Positions 8,283 through 16,411 of a stretch of DNA of 64,000 bases are shown here, piece after piece. The stretch lies in NCBI RefSeq assembly GCF_900104665.1, contig NZ_LT629969.1:124001-188000 (forward strand). Direction: 5' to 3'. The position numbers and the translations under genes are program-made. This stretch comes from Traorella massiliensis (GTDB lineage: Bacteria > Bacillota_I > Bacilli_A > Erysipelotrichales > Erysipelotrichaceae). The stretch's first letter is position 1. Every line of letters starts with the position of its first letter. The notes beneath the pieces were generated by a model that worked only from the letters and a program-made list of their open reading frames with translations, did not search any database and was not told the origin of the DNA.

Positions 8283-10589
8283 ATGAAAGAAATTGATGTT
8301 AAAAAAGGATTGAATCAGCAGGAAGTTCATGATCGTATTGCAAAAGGACTGATCAATATTTCCGATCAGGATACAACAAAATCATATAAGCAGATAATTA
8401 AAGATAATCTTTTAACATTATTTAATTTGATCAATGTAATTCTCGCCGGATTGATCATATTTACAGGCTCTTACCGTAATCTTCTTTTTTTAGGAGTAGT
8501 GATTTCAAATATTATCATAGGTACATTTCAGGAGATAAGAACAAAAAGAGTTTTGGATAAGATTTCTTTGATTCACTCGATGAAGGTCTCTTGTATACGT
8601 GATGGAAGAGAAAAACAAATTTCTGTTGAAGAAATTGTTATTGATGATATATTGAAATTAAAAATGGGTAATCAAATAGTCAGTGATAGTATCGTAAGAC
8701 AAGGGTCTTTAGAAGTAGATGAATCTTTACTGACAGGTGAAAGTCACACGATTATTAAAAACGAAGGAGATTTTTTATATTCCGGTAGTTTTGTAACAGG
8801 TGGTAATGCCTATGTACAGGCTGTTCATGTTGGAAATGATAATTATGCAGCCAAGATGACCAAAGATGCAAAGAAATATTCAAAATATCCTTCTGAATTG
8901 AGAGATATGTTGAATAAGATTATAAAATATATTGGTATTGCTATTATACCATTAGGAATCATCCTTTTTTCAAAACAATATTTCATCTTAAATGGAACAT
9001 TAAAAGACAGTATCCTAAATACAAGTGCAGCTTTGATTGGTATGATACCGGAAGGACTGGTCATTCTTACAAGCATTGCCTTAGCTGTAGGTGTTATTAA
9101 TCTGGCAAGGCATCGTACTCTTGTACAGGAGCTATACTGCATAGAAACGCTGGCCCGTGTCGATGTGCTTTGTTTAGATAAAACGGGGACGATTACTGAA
9201 GGAAAGATGATCGTAGATAGTTATCGTTCAGAAAATAAACATTTTAAAGAAATCATGAAAAATATGACTCATGATCTTGAGGATGCGAATGCAACGATTG
9301 ATGCGATTCGTGAATATTTTATACCAGAAAAAAGTTTCGAATGTGTTAAAACTCTGCCATTTAATTCTTCAAAAAAATACAGTGGTGTTATTTATCGTGA
9401 TGCTATCTATATTATGGGTGCTTATTCTTTTATCATGAATCAGCCTGATAAAAAACAATTGAAAAGTGTCGAAGATGCTAGTGCGAAAGGTTACCGTGTA
9501 ATCAGTGTTGCAAAGACAACACCGGAAGATTTAGAATTAAAGCATTTAGAATGGATCGGAGATATCTATTTATTGGATAAGATACGTGAAGATGCAAGGG
9601 AAACACTTGATTATTTCAAAAAACAGGATGTAGATATCAAAATTATCAGTGGGGATCATCCATTGACTGTCAGTCAGATAGCAAAGCGTGTTCATCTTGA
9701 ACACTATGATTCCTATATAGATGCTTCTCAATTAAATGATGATGAAATTGAAGAGGCAGCAAACAAGTATCATATTTTTGGCAGAGTCACACCTAAACAA
9801 AAAAAAGCACTGATAGCTGCTTTAAAAAGGCAAGGTCATTGTGTGGGGATGAGTGGTGATGGAGTTAATGATGTACTGGCTTTTAAAGAAGCAGATGTCA
9901 GCATTGCAATGGCAAGTGGCAGTGATGTGGCAAAATCAAGTGCCAATCTAGTACTCTTAGATTCAAATTTTGATGCATTGCCTGAAGTTTTATATGAAGG
10001 TCGAAGGGTCATCAATAACATTCAGCGTGTGGCAACGCTCTTTCTGACAAAGACTATTTTTTCAATTCTTTTAGCTTTTATAACAATTATTTTGCCATTT
10101 GAATATCCGTTTGTGCCAATTCATCTGACTTTTGTATCTTCATTAACAATAGGTATCCCAGCCTTCTTTATGGCCATTGAACCTAACCGCAACCGTGTAG
10201 AAAAGAAATTTTTAGAAAATGTGATCAAAGTATCATTGCCATCTGCAGTAAGTGTCATTTTATGTATTATTTACATATATATAATAGCTTCGATACAGGG
10301 TTTCAGTTCAGAAGTAATTACTCAGCTTGCTGTCATTACCATTGCGATCAATGGATGTATTGTGCTAACAAAAGTCTCTCATCCATTTACTTTATTAAGA
10401 AAGATTATTTTAGTTTTCGTTTATATAGGTATTGCCGTCGGATTATTCTGGGCACATGATATTATCAGTATGCTGCCGATACGCTCAATGTCTATTTTAT
10501 TAGATGTAGGTGTAATAGCTTTGATTCTGATTGCTGGTTCAAAATTTGGCAGCATGCTCGTGGAAAAGATCTATGAGCGGAAAAAATGA
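8283..10589 (+). CDS. Cation-translocating P-type ATPase
   Basis: 768-residue P-type ATPase. The phosphorylation motif DKTGTITEGK, actuator TGES loop, hinge GDGVND and the PEGL motif in membrane helix 4 are all present. About ten membrane helices can be placed: two pairs before the catalytic loop and six after GDGVND. PEGL and the lack of N-terminal metal-binding domains argue against heavy-metal (P1B) pumps; the length and motifs resemble the CtpE-like or P2-type group (calcium or another cation), but the ion cannot be read from sequence. Start 8283 is an ATG with GGTGAT upstream; a TTG at 8274 is possible. Single-gene unit between terminators. Confidence 0.88.
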   Translation: MKEIDVKKGLNQQEVHDRIAKGLINISDQDTTKSYKQIIKDNLLTLFNLINVILAGLIIFTGSYRNLLFLGVVISNIIIGTFQEIRTKRVLDKISLIHSMKVSCIRDGREKQISVEEIVIDDILKLKMGNQIVSDSIVRQGSLEVDESLLTGESHTIIKNEGDFLYSGSFVTGGNAYVQAVHVGNDNYAAKMTKDAKKYSKYPSELRDMLNKIIKYIGIAIIPLGIILFSKQYFILNGTLKDSILNTSAALIGMIPEGLVILTSIALAVGVINLARHRTLVQELYCIETLARVDVLCLDKTGTITEGKMIVDSYRSENKHFKEIMKNMTHDLEDANATIDAIREYFIPEKSFECVKTLPFNSSKKYSGVIYRDAIYIMGAYSFIMNQPDKKQLKSVEDASAKGYRVISVAKTTPEDLELKHLEWIGDIYLLDKIREDARETLDYFKKQDVDIKIISGDHPLTVSQIAKRVHLEHYDSYIDASQLNDDEIEEAANKYHIFGRVTPKQKKALIAALKRQGHCVGMSGDGVNDVLAFKEADVSIAMASGSDVAKSSANLVLLDSNFDALPEVLYEGRRVINNIQRVATLFLTKTIFSILLAFITIILPFEYPFVPIHLTFVSSLTIGIPAFFMAIEPNRNRVEKKFLENVIKVSLPSAVSVILCIIYIYIIASIQGFSSEVITQLAVITIAINGCIVLTKVSHPFTLLRKIILVFVYIGIAVGLFWAHDIISMLPIRSMSILLDVGVIALILIAGSKFGSMLVEKIYERKK

Positions 10590-10630
10590 TCATCAGGTTT
10601 TATAAATTAGATATACTTAAAGCAGAGAAT

Positions 10631-10655
10631 GGAAGTCGTAATGACTTCCTTTTCT
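10631..10655 (+). terminator. Terminator after the P-type ATPase
   Basis: GGAAGTC (10631-10637) and GACTTCC (10643-10649) form a perfect 7-bp stem with a 5-base loop followed by TTTTC. It sits 40 bases downstream of the ATPase stop. Confidence 0.75.
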
Positions 10656-10743
10656 TATAATGTAACATAGATGTGACAAAAATAAACATAAAAGGGGTAG
10701 TTTTCTTATATGGAATAAGTAAAATAAAATTAGGAGGTTACTT

Positions 10744-11388
10744 ATGAATATTGGAAATAATATCAGACAGCTTAGAAAAGCGAATCATCTTTCACAAGAA
10801 GAACTGGCACAGAAATGTAATGTATCAAGACAGACAATATCAAGATGGGAAAGCAATGAAGTATTACCAGATACCAATAATTTGCTTATCTTATCAAAGT
10901 TATTCAATGTGACGTTAGATGAAGTTGTATTTGGTAAAAAACAAAAAGAAACCAATAAAAAAAGATTAATACGGAAATATGGTATGACTGTAGTATTGAT
11001 TCTTTCACTTATCTTAAATATTATTTTCTATATGCAAAGATACAAGGAAACCAATGATTTGTTATCAAATAATTTACAAGGGGAATATATCTATCAGCCG
11101 GAAGAACGTAATTATTATTTCATATTAAATGCACATGATAATAATGTAAGTTTTGATGTTTATTTAAATGACAGATGGTCAGAAACATGGTCATGGAAGG
11201 GTCAAATAAACTTTGAAATGAATTTTAATAACTTATATATCTATTCAATAGAATTGAATGATGAAACTTATAACATAGAAGATGAACAAATTCAGTTGAC
11301 ATATGACACAGATAAAGATCAAATTTTATGTTCTTTTCCAGAACGTCTAAGTTTAGGTATACAATCTTTCACAATGATCAGAAAATAA
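10744..11388 (+). CDS. Membrane-anchored XRE-family transcriptional regulator
   Basis: 214 residues. Residues 1-60 are a helix-turn-helix of the XRE/Cro type (IRQLRKANHLSQEELAQKC, then VSRQTISRWESNEVLPD). A single membrane helix follows at about residues 80-97, then roughly 115 residues predicted outside, with no recognised domain. The architecture (cytoplasmic HTH, one helix, extracellular sensor) suggests a one-component sensor. Start 10744 has a TAGGAGGT site. Target genes are unknown; the flanking ATPase and trmR have their own signals. Confidence 0.8.
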   Translation: MNIGNNIRQLRKANHLSQEELAQKCNVSRQTISRWESNEVLPDTNNLLILSKLFNVTLDEVVFGKKQKETNKKRLIRKYGMTVVLILSLILNIIFYMQRYKETNDLLSNNLQGEYIYQPEERNYYFILNAHDNNVSFDVYLNDRWSETWSWKGQINFEMNFNNLYIYSIELNDETYNIEDEQIQLTYDTDKDQILCSFPERLSLGIQSFTMIRK

Positions 11389-11409
11389 ATGTACCTCTAG
11401 ATTTGAGTA

Positions 11410-11418
11410 TGATATAAT
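11410..11418 (+). promoter_or_regulatory. Extended -10 promoter of trmR, leaderless spacing
   Basis: TGATATAAT is an extended -10 (TGnTATAAT). The -10 ends 6 bases before the ATG at 11425, so transcription would begin at or next to the A of the start codon. There is no Shine-Dalgarno sequence between them. Confidence 0.6.
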
Positions 11419-11424
11419 ATTTTC

Positions 11425-12024
11425 ATGAACAAACTAATAGAAGAAATGGAAAAATATGCAGTTGAATATGATATACCGATCATGCAGAAAGAAGGACTTG
11501 CTTTTTTTCAGAGGCTAATTATTGAAAATCATATCAAAAGCATCCTAGAAATCGGCAGTGCAATTGGTTATAGTGCAATACAATTGGCCCGTCTTGATCC
11601 CGATATTCATATCGTTACAATTGAAAGAGATGATGAACGATATATGAAGGCAGTAGAAAATATTGAAAGAAGCGGCTTAAAAAAACAAGTTACACTTATT
11701 CACGGTGATGCGCTAGAAATGGATATTGATGGAAAATTTGATTGTATTTTTATAGATGCAGCTAAGGCCCAGTATATTCGTTTCTTTGAAAAATATGAAA
11801 AGTTATTAAATGATGATGGCGTGATCGTCAGTGATAATCTTTCTTTTCACGGATATGTGGAACATCCTGAAAGAGAGATGTCTCGTAACTTAAGAGGACT
11901 TGTAAGAAAAATAAAGAATTATATTGTTTATTTAGAAAACAATGAGAATTATGACACTTCATTCATAAATGAAGGAGATGGATTAGCTATTAGTAGAAAA
12001 AAGAAAACAAACATGATAGAATAG
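11425..12024 (+). CDS. trmR: O-methyltransferase, TrmR/YrrM family
   Basis: 199-residue class I SAM-dependent methyltransferase of the caffeoyl-CoA/catechol O-methyltransferase-like family. The SAM site is ILEIGSAIGYSAI, followed by an acidic TIERD strand end and FDCIFIDAAKAQY, the metal/SAM aspartate region of this family. The Bacillus subtilis homologue YrrM (TrmR) methylates 5-hydroxyuridine at the tRNA wobble position; small size and overall pattern fit, but this assignment is from family knowledge. No ribosome binding site is seen upstream; a -10 box ends 6 bases before ATG. Followed after 21 bases by a small membrane protein. Confidence 0.75.
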   Translation: MNKLIEEMEKYAVEYDIPIMQKEGLAFFQRLIIENHIKSILEIGSAIGYSAIQLARLDPDIHIVTIERDDERYMKAVENIERSGLKKQVTLIHGDALEMDIDGKFDCIFIDAAKAQYIRFFEKYEKLLNDDGVIVSDNLSFHGYVEHPEREMSRNLRGLVRKIKNYIVYLENNENYDTSFINEGDGLAISRKKKTNMIE

Positions 12025-12045
12025 GAGAAAGAAAGTGGTGATATT

Positions 12046-12597
12046 ATGAAAAAAACATTAACAGCTATCGTAGTATTAGGTGCAATTGCCGGAGCAGTTG
12101 CCTATAAACTGAAAAAAGAAAACGAAGAAAAGAAATATCTAGATCATGAATTGGATATGCTTGCTGGTGAAGATGAGACAGAAGATGAAGATGAAGGTGA
12201 TATTGGATGCAACTGTGAAACAGAAGCAGATATAAAACCTGAAACAAATGAGAATCCTATGACGGATGAAATTGATCAGAACTTGAAAACTCAGCTTGAA
12301 CAGCAAAGTGATTCTGTTATCTCACAGCTTGCGGATGCAGATGATCATTTAGAAGAAGAAAGACCGATCCAGCATTTTGTTGATTTTAAGACTGAAGAAG
12401 ATATGGAAGCATTTAAACATGCAGTCATTGAAAAAGGTTATGTCGTTACTCGTGGAGAAAATCCTTTACAGTTAAGTGTACTTCATATTGCACCGATTAG
12501 CCGCAGTGAATTACTTGTAAATGTATATTATCTTGCTAATCAGGCGATCAAACATAACGGTATTTATCAAGGCTGGCAATCAAGAAAGGTATTATAA
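12046..12597 (+). CDS. Membrane-anchored protein with RraB-like C-terminal domain
   Basis: 183 residues: a membrane helix at residues 4-20, a very acidic linker (about residues 36-80), then about 75 C-terminal residues containing FKTEEDMEAFKHAVIEKGY and AIKHNGIYQGWQ. These resemble the RraB fold (regulator of ribonuclease E), where an alpha/beta unit ends in a GG.YDGW-like strand. The similarity is by eye and modest. RraB proteins inhibit RNase E in gammaproteobacteria; a Firmicute partner is not known to me, so only the fold is suggested. Lies 21 bases after trmR, probably cotranscribed. A terminator overlaps the stop. Confidence 0.55.
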   Translation: MKKTLTAIVVLGAIAGAVAYKLKKENEEKKYLDHELDMLAGEDETEDEDEGDIGCNCETEADIKPETNENPMTDEIDQNLKTQLEQQSDSVISQLADADDHLEEERPIQHFVDFKTEEDMEAFKHAVIEKGYVVTRGENPLQLSVLHIAPISRSELLVNVYYLANQAIKHNGIYQGWQSRKVL

Positions 12598-12624
12598 AGA
12601 GTTTGAAAAATAACTCTTTTTTTC
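12596..12624 (+). terminator. Terminator after the RraB-like gene
   Basis: AAAGAGTT (12596-12603) pairs with AACTCTTT (12612-12619), followed by a T-run. The stem begins at the stop codon, so the gene end is compact. Confidence 0.75.
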
Positions 12625-12639
12625 TTTTATGTTCAATAT

Positions 12640-12645
12640 TATAAT
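12640..12645 (+). promoter_or_regulatory. -10 box of the GTPase-nuclease gene, leaderless spacing
   Basis: TATAAT ends 6 bases before the ATG at 12652, with GGTAGT between. No good -35 is visible and no ribosome binding site at a workable distance, so the mRNA is probably leaderless. Confidence 0.5.
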
Positions 12646-12651
12646 GGTAGT

Positions 12652-15198
12652 ATGAATCATCAGGTGATAGGAATCTTAGCTCATGTTGATGCGGGAAAGA
12701 CAACTTTGTCTGAAAGTCTGCTTTATCTGACAGGAGCCATTCGAAAAAAAGGAAGAGTGGATCATCAGGATGCATTTTTAGATTATGATCCACAGGAAAG
12801 AGATCGAGGTATTACGATTTTTTCTAAGCAGGCACGTTTTTCATGGAAAAATACGCGTTTTACATTGATTGATACGCCAGGACATGTGGACTTTTCAAGT
12901 GAAATGGAGAGAAGCTTATCTGTATTGGATGCGGCTATTTTAGTGGTCAATGGATGTGATGGAGTACAAAGTCATACTGAGACGATCTGGCGCTTATTGA
13001 TGCATTATCAGATACCGGTATTTATCTTTGTGAATAAGATGGATATTAGTTATTTATCAAAAGATAAGCTGATGGAAGATTTACATCAGTTAGATATGAG
13101 AATTACAGATGTAACTTTATCGATGGAAGAAGCTATCGAACAGATGGCTACCAGCAGTGATGAAATGTTTCAAAAATATATGGACCATAAGATTGATGAT
13201 CGTACCATTCAACAGGAAATTGCTTCTTTACATCTTTTTGGTTGTGTATTTGGGAGTGCTTTGAAAGGAGATCATGTAGAACGTCTATTGGACCTTTTAG
13301 ATACTTATACTGTAAAGAAGACATACCCTTCGCAGTTTGGAGCACGTGTTTTTAAAATTACTCATGAAGATCATAAAAAATGGGTTCATTTAAAAATTAC
13401 AGGAGGCAGTTTAAAGGTCAAAGAGAAGATCAACGAGGAAAAGGCGGATCAGATTCGTCTTTATTCAGGGGATCGTTATGAAAGTGTTCAAAGTGTTGAG
13501 GCAGGTGAAATTTGTGCTGTTAGTGGTTTAAATGAAGTACAGATTCATGATGCCTTGGGTTATGAAAAACCATCACATGCACCACTTCTAACAAGTTATA
13601 TGAAATATCGTCTGATATTGCCTGAAGCATGCGATGTATTAAATATGGTCAGAAATTTAAAGATGTTAAGTGAAGAAGATCCACAGCTGATGGTGAGTTA
13701 TGAAGAGGCTTCTAAACAGATCTATCTTCAGGTCATGGGAGAAGTTCAAATCGAAATATTAAAGAATCTGATTTTAGATCGTTTTTCAGTAGAAGTTGAA
13801 TTTGATCAGGGAAGTGTCATTTTTAAAGAAACGATTACTGAATCTGTAGAAGGTGTGGGTCACTTTGAACCTTTACGTCATTATGCAGAAGTACATTTAT
13901 TATTAGAACCTTTACAAAGAGGAGAAGGTCTTATATTTGACAATCGCTGTAGTGAGGATGTGCTGGCAAAAAACTGGCAGCGATTAGTGATGACTCATCT
14001 TGAAGAAAAAGTTCATAAGGGTGTATTGACTGGTTCGTCAATCACAGATATGAAAATAACGCTTGTAACAGGGAAAGCTCATCCTAAACATACTGAAGGC
14101 GGTGATTTTCGGGAAGCGACCTATCGTGCACTGCGACAGGGGCTAAGAAGTACAACTAGTCTACTTTTAGAACCGTATTATGCCTTTCAGTTAACGCTTC
14201 CTGCGAATGTTTTAAGCCGAGCTATCTATGATATTGAAAAGATGCATGGTACATTTCAAGTTGAAGAAAACCAGGGAGAAATGAGCGTATTAAGCGGGAA
14301 GGCACCAGTAAGGCTTATGCGTAATTATCAGCTTGAAGTTTTGAATTATACAAAGGGACGAGGAAAAATGATCTGTAGTCTTGCAGGCTATGAAGAATGT
14401 GTGGATCAGAATGAGGTAATAGCTTCTATCGGTTATGATTGTGATAGTGATATTGAAAATCCATGTGGTTCTGTTTTTTGCCGTAATGGAGCAGGTTTTT
14501 TAGTTCCTTATGATAAAGTTGAACAGTATATGCATTTAAAAAAAGTAGTTCGTAGTGATGCGGAAAAGTATCGTCCGTATCAGCCAAGAAAAGTGGATGA
14601 AGAAGAGGTTTTAAGAGTCTATGAGCGAACCTATGGGCCTATTCAAACAAGGCTATATCGCCCTTCGAAAGTGGAGATAGAGGAGAATATTGAGGTTAAA
14701 AGTGATATCAAGAAACAGTGTCTATTAGTGGATGGGTATAATATCATTCATGCATGGGAAGAGCTGGCTTTATTGGCAAAAGATAATCTGGATGCCGCAA
14801 GGAATCGTCTGATCGATATTCTTTCTAGTTATCAGGGATATCGAAAATGTTTACTGATCTTAGTGTTTGATGCATATAAGGTAAAAGATAATATTGGCAG
14901 TATGACTTATAATGGCAGCATCTATATCGTTTACACAAAAACGGCACAGACAGCGGATGCTTATATTGAGAAGGCTACGCATGAAATGAATGAGGACTAT
15001 CAGGTTCGGGTCGCAACGAGTGATTTTCTGGAGCAGCTTATTATTTCCGGGCAACAGGCTTTACGTATATCGGCACGTGAATTTGAGAAAGAAGTTGCTT
15101 TTGTTTGTGAAACAGGTATGAAAGAATACGAATCAAAACAAAAAAGAATAGGACATCGAATGCTTGAAGGATTGCGTGAGGCTAATGAGAAAAAATAA
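12652..15198 (+). CDS. EF-G-like ribosomal-protection GTPase fused to a YacP/Rae1-type NYN nuclease
   Basis: 848 residues. Residues 1 to about 640 form a translational GTPase of the TetM/EF-G type: P-loop AHVDAGKTT, switch DRGITI, DTPGHVDF, NKMD and GSALKGD, then the beta-barrel and domains III-V. From about residue 687 a separate domain begins with LLVDGYNIIHAW and continues with LVFDAYKVK, QTADAYIEKAT and VATSDFLEQ, matching YacP (Rae1), the ribosome A-site endoribonuclease of Bacillus subtilis; the acidic residues expected for a PIN/NYN site are kept. The fusion suggests a factor that enters the A site and may cut mRNA there. Tetracycline resistance is possible but not implied. No Shine-Dalgarno is seen. 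Confidence 0.85.
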   Translation: MNHQVIGILAHVDAGKTTLSESLLYLTGAIRKKGRVDHQDAFLDYDPQERDRGITIFSKQARFSWKNTRFTLIDTPGHVDFSSEMERSLSVLDAAILVVNGCDGVQSHTETIWRLLMHYQIPVFIFVNKMDISYLSKDKLMEDLHQLDMRITDVTLSMEEAIEQMATSSDEMFQKYMDHKIDDRTIQQEIASLHLFGCVFGSALKGDHVERLLDLLDTYTVKKTYPSQFGARVFKITHEDHKKWVHLKITGGSLKVKEKINEEKADQIRLYSGDRYESVQSVEAGEICAVSGLNEVQIHDALGYEKPSHAPLLTSYMKYRLILPEACDVLNMVRNLKMLSEEDPQLMVSYEEASKQIYLQVMGEVQIEILKNLILDRFSVEVEFDQGSVIFKETITESVEGVGHFEPLRHYAEVHLLLEPLQRGEGLIFDNRCSEDVLAKNWQRLVMTHLEEKVHKGVLTGSSITDMKITLVTGKAHPKHTEGGDFREATYRALRQGLRSTTSLLLEPYYAFQLTLPANVLSRAIYDIEKMHGTFQVEENQGEMSVLSGKAPVRLMRNYQLEVLNYTKGRGKMICSLAGYEECVDQNEVIASIGYDCDSDIENPCGSVFCRNGAGFLVPYDKVEQYMHLKKVVRSDAEKYRPYQPRKVDEEEVLRVYERTYGPIQTRLYRPSKVEIEENIEVKSDIKKQCLLVDGYNIIHAWEELALLAKDNLDAARNRLIDILSSYQGYRKCLLILVFDAYKVKDNIGSMTYNGSIYIVYTKTAQTADAYIEKATHEMNEDYQVRVATSDFLEQLIISGQQALRISAREFEKEVAFVCETGMKEYESKQKRIGHRMLEGLREANEKK

Positions 15199-15215
15199 TT
15201 TTGGAGGAAACGGAT

Positions 15216-16274
15216 ATGCAGAATATGGACTACTATTATGACTTTTCCGGTCAGAAATTTGGTTATCCTTTAAGCTTAAGCATCAATAGTTTTGAGCGGG
15301 TCGTTTTTTCACGTATTCCAAGTCTTGAAATCTGTTATGTGTTAAAGGGAGAATATGAGGTCATTACTGAGCATTTTTCAGGATTGTTACGGGAACATGA
15401 ACTGGCTTTGATTGCTCCGGATGATATTCATAAGATTTGTTGCCATGGGAAAGGTGAAAATGTTGTCTTAACGATTCATATTGATTTTTCTAAGCTTCCG
15501 GATTCAATGGTAGGGCATCGAAAATCTTTTCTTTCTATGATTTGTACTGAAAATTGTCATAAGTTGATACTTGATTCTTTTAAGAAATGTATTGGACAGC
15601 TTATTGGCTTGCTTCAGAAGAAAGATTATAATATTTTTGAATTGAATAAGCTGATGATGGAGCTAATGGCCATTGCTTCTGATTCTAGAGAATATTCAAT
15701 TGAAGAATTGCCTTTATCCTCACAGCACAATGAAAACTATATGAAGGCTATTCGCTATATTGATCGTCATTATCAGGAAGATCTGCGTTTAGAAGACATT
15801 GCGAAGACATTGAATTTTAGTATTTCTTATACTTCAAAGCTGTTTAAAAAATATAATCAGATACCTTTTGTGAAGTATCTCTCTTATGTACGTCTAAGAG
15901 CTTCATTAGAGGCGCTGCTTGAAGGAAAACATACGATTGAGGAGATTGCCAGGGATTGTGGAATGCCGAATGCTAAAGCATATACAGTGGCTTTTAAGGA
16001 GATGTATGGTATCTTGCCAAGCAGTTATCGTAAACAATTTGTACGTAACATGAAATATAATGAAGAAAATCGTGATCAGGAAATGGCTTTAGATGAAAAG
16101 CAGTTATCTTTATTAGCTCATTTGACACAAAAAGATTCTCTTTTATATGAAGATGAAAAAATTGTATTAACAAAACAGTCTGCAGGCTATTCTATGTCAA
16201 TGAAGGAAGAGGCGAGTCAGTTTGTAGTAGAAAAAGATATTATACGATTATCTTTTGGGGAAAAGAAGACGTAA
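15216..16274 (+). CDS. AraC-family transcriptional regulator
   Basis: 352 residues. The N-terminal about 140 residues look like a cupin-type ligand domain (LEICYVLKGEYEVITEHFSG, then LALIAPDDIHKI). Residues about 175-275 carry the paired AraC HTH: IDRHYQEDLRLEDIAKTLNF, SISYTSKLFKKYNQIPF and IEEIARDCGMPNAKAYTVAF. A roughly 75-residue C-terminal tail beyond the HTH is unusual in the family. Start 15216 is preceded by TTGGAGG; an in-frame TTG at 15201 would include that site. Next to two flavoenzyme genes transcribed the same way, which are its likely targets. Confidence 0.85.
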   Translation: MQNMDYYYDFSGQKFGYPLSLSINSFERVVFSRIPSLEICYVLKGEYEVITEHFSGLLREHELALIAPDDIHKICCHGKGENVVLTIHIDFSKLPDSMVGHRKSFLSMICTENCHKLILDSFKKCIGQLIGLLQKKDYNIFELNKLMMELMAIASDSREYSIEELPLSSQHNENYMKAIRYIDRHYQEDLRLEDIAKTLNFSISYTSKLFKKYNQIPFVKYLSYVRLRASLEALLEGKHTIEEIARDCGMPNAKAYTVAFKEMYGILPSSYRKQFVRNMKYNEENRDQEMALDEKQLSLLAHLTQKDSLLYEDEKIVLTKQSAGYSMSMKEEASQFVVEKDIIRLSFGEKKT

Positions 16275-16291
16275 ATCAAACGTCTTTTTTT
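16266..16291 (+). terminator. Terminator overlapping the AraC stop codon
   Basis: AAGACG (16266-16271) and CGTCTT (16281-16286) enclose the stop codon in the loop and lead into seven T. The gene and its terminator are merged. Confidence 0.75.
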
Positions 16292-16293
16292 GT

Positions 16294-16400
16294 TCTTGAT
16301 GGTAGAATAAAAAGTGCAAATAATGACAAAAAACAACCTTTACTATCAAGATATACTGGTGAAAAAATGCACAAAGTATGTTAGAATGAAACCATAAAGG
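16294..16400 (+). promoter_or_regulatory. Promoter region of the flavoenzyme operon with an imperfect inverted repeat
   Basis: TTCTTGATGGTAGA near 16294-16307 and its inverted partner TTTACTATCAAGAT near 16340-16353 form an imperfect inverted repeat with about 32 bases between. A TTAGAAT -10-like box lies at about 16381-16387, followed by AAAGGAG and the ATG at 16412. The repeat is a candidate site for the neighbouring AraC regulator; this is inference from position. Confidence 0.4.
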
Positions 16401-16411
16401 AGTTGATACAG

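Noticed and set aside
12652-15198. Calling the GTPase fusion a tetracycline resistance gene
   Set aside because: The GTPase part resembles TetM-type proteins, but the fused nuclease domain and chromosomal context argue against a simple resistance label.
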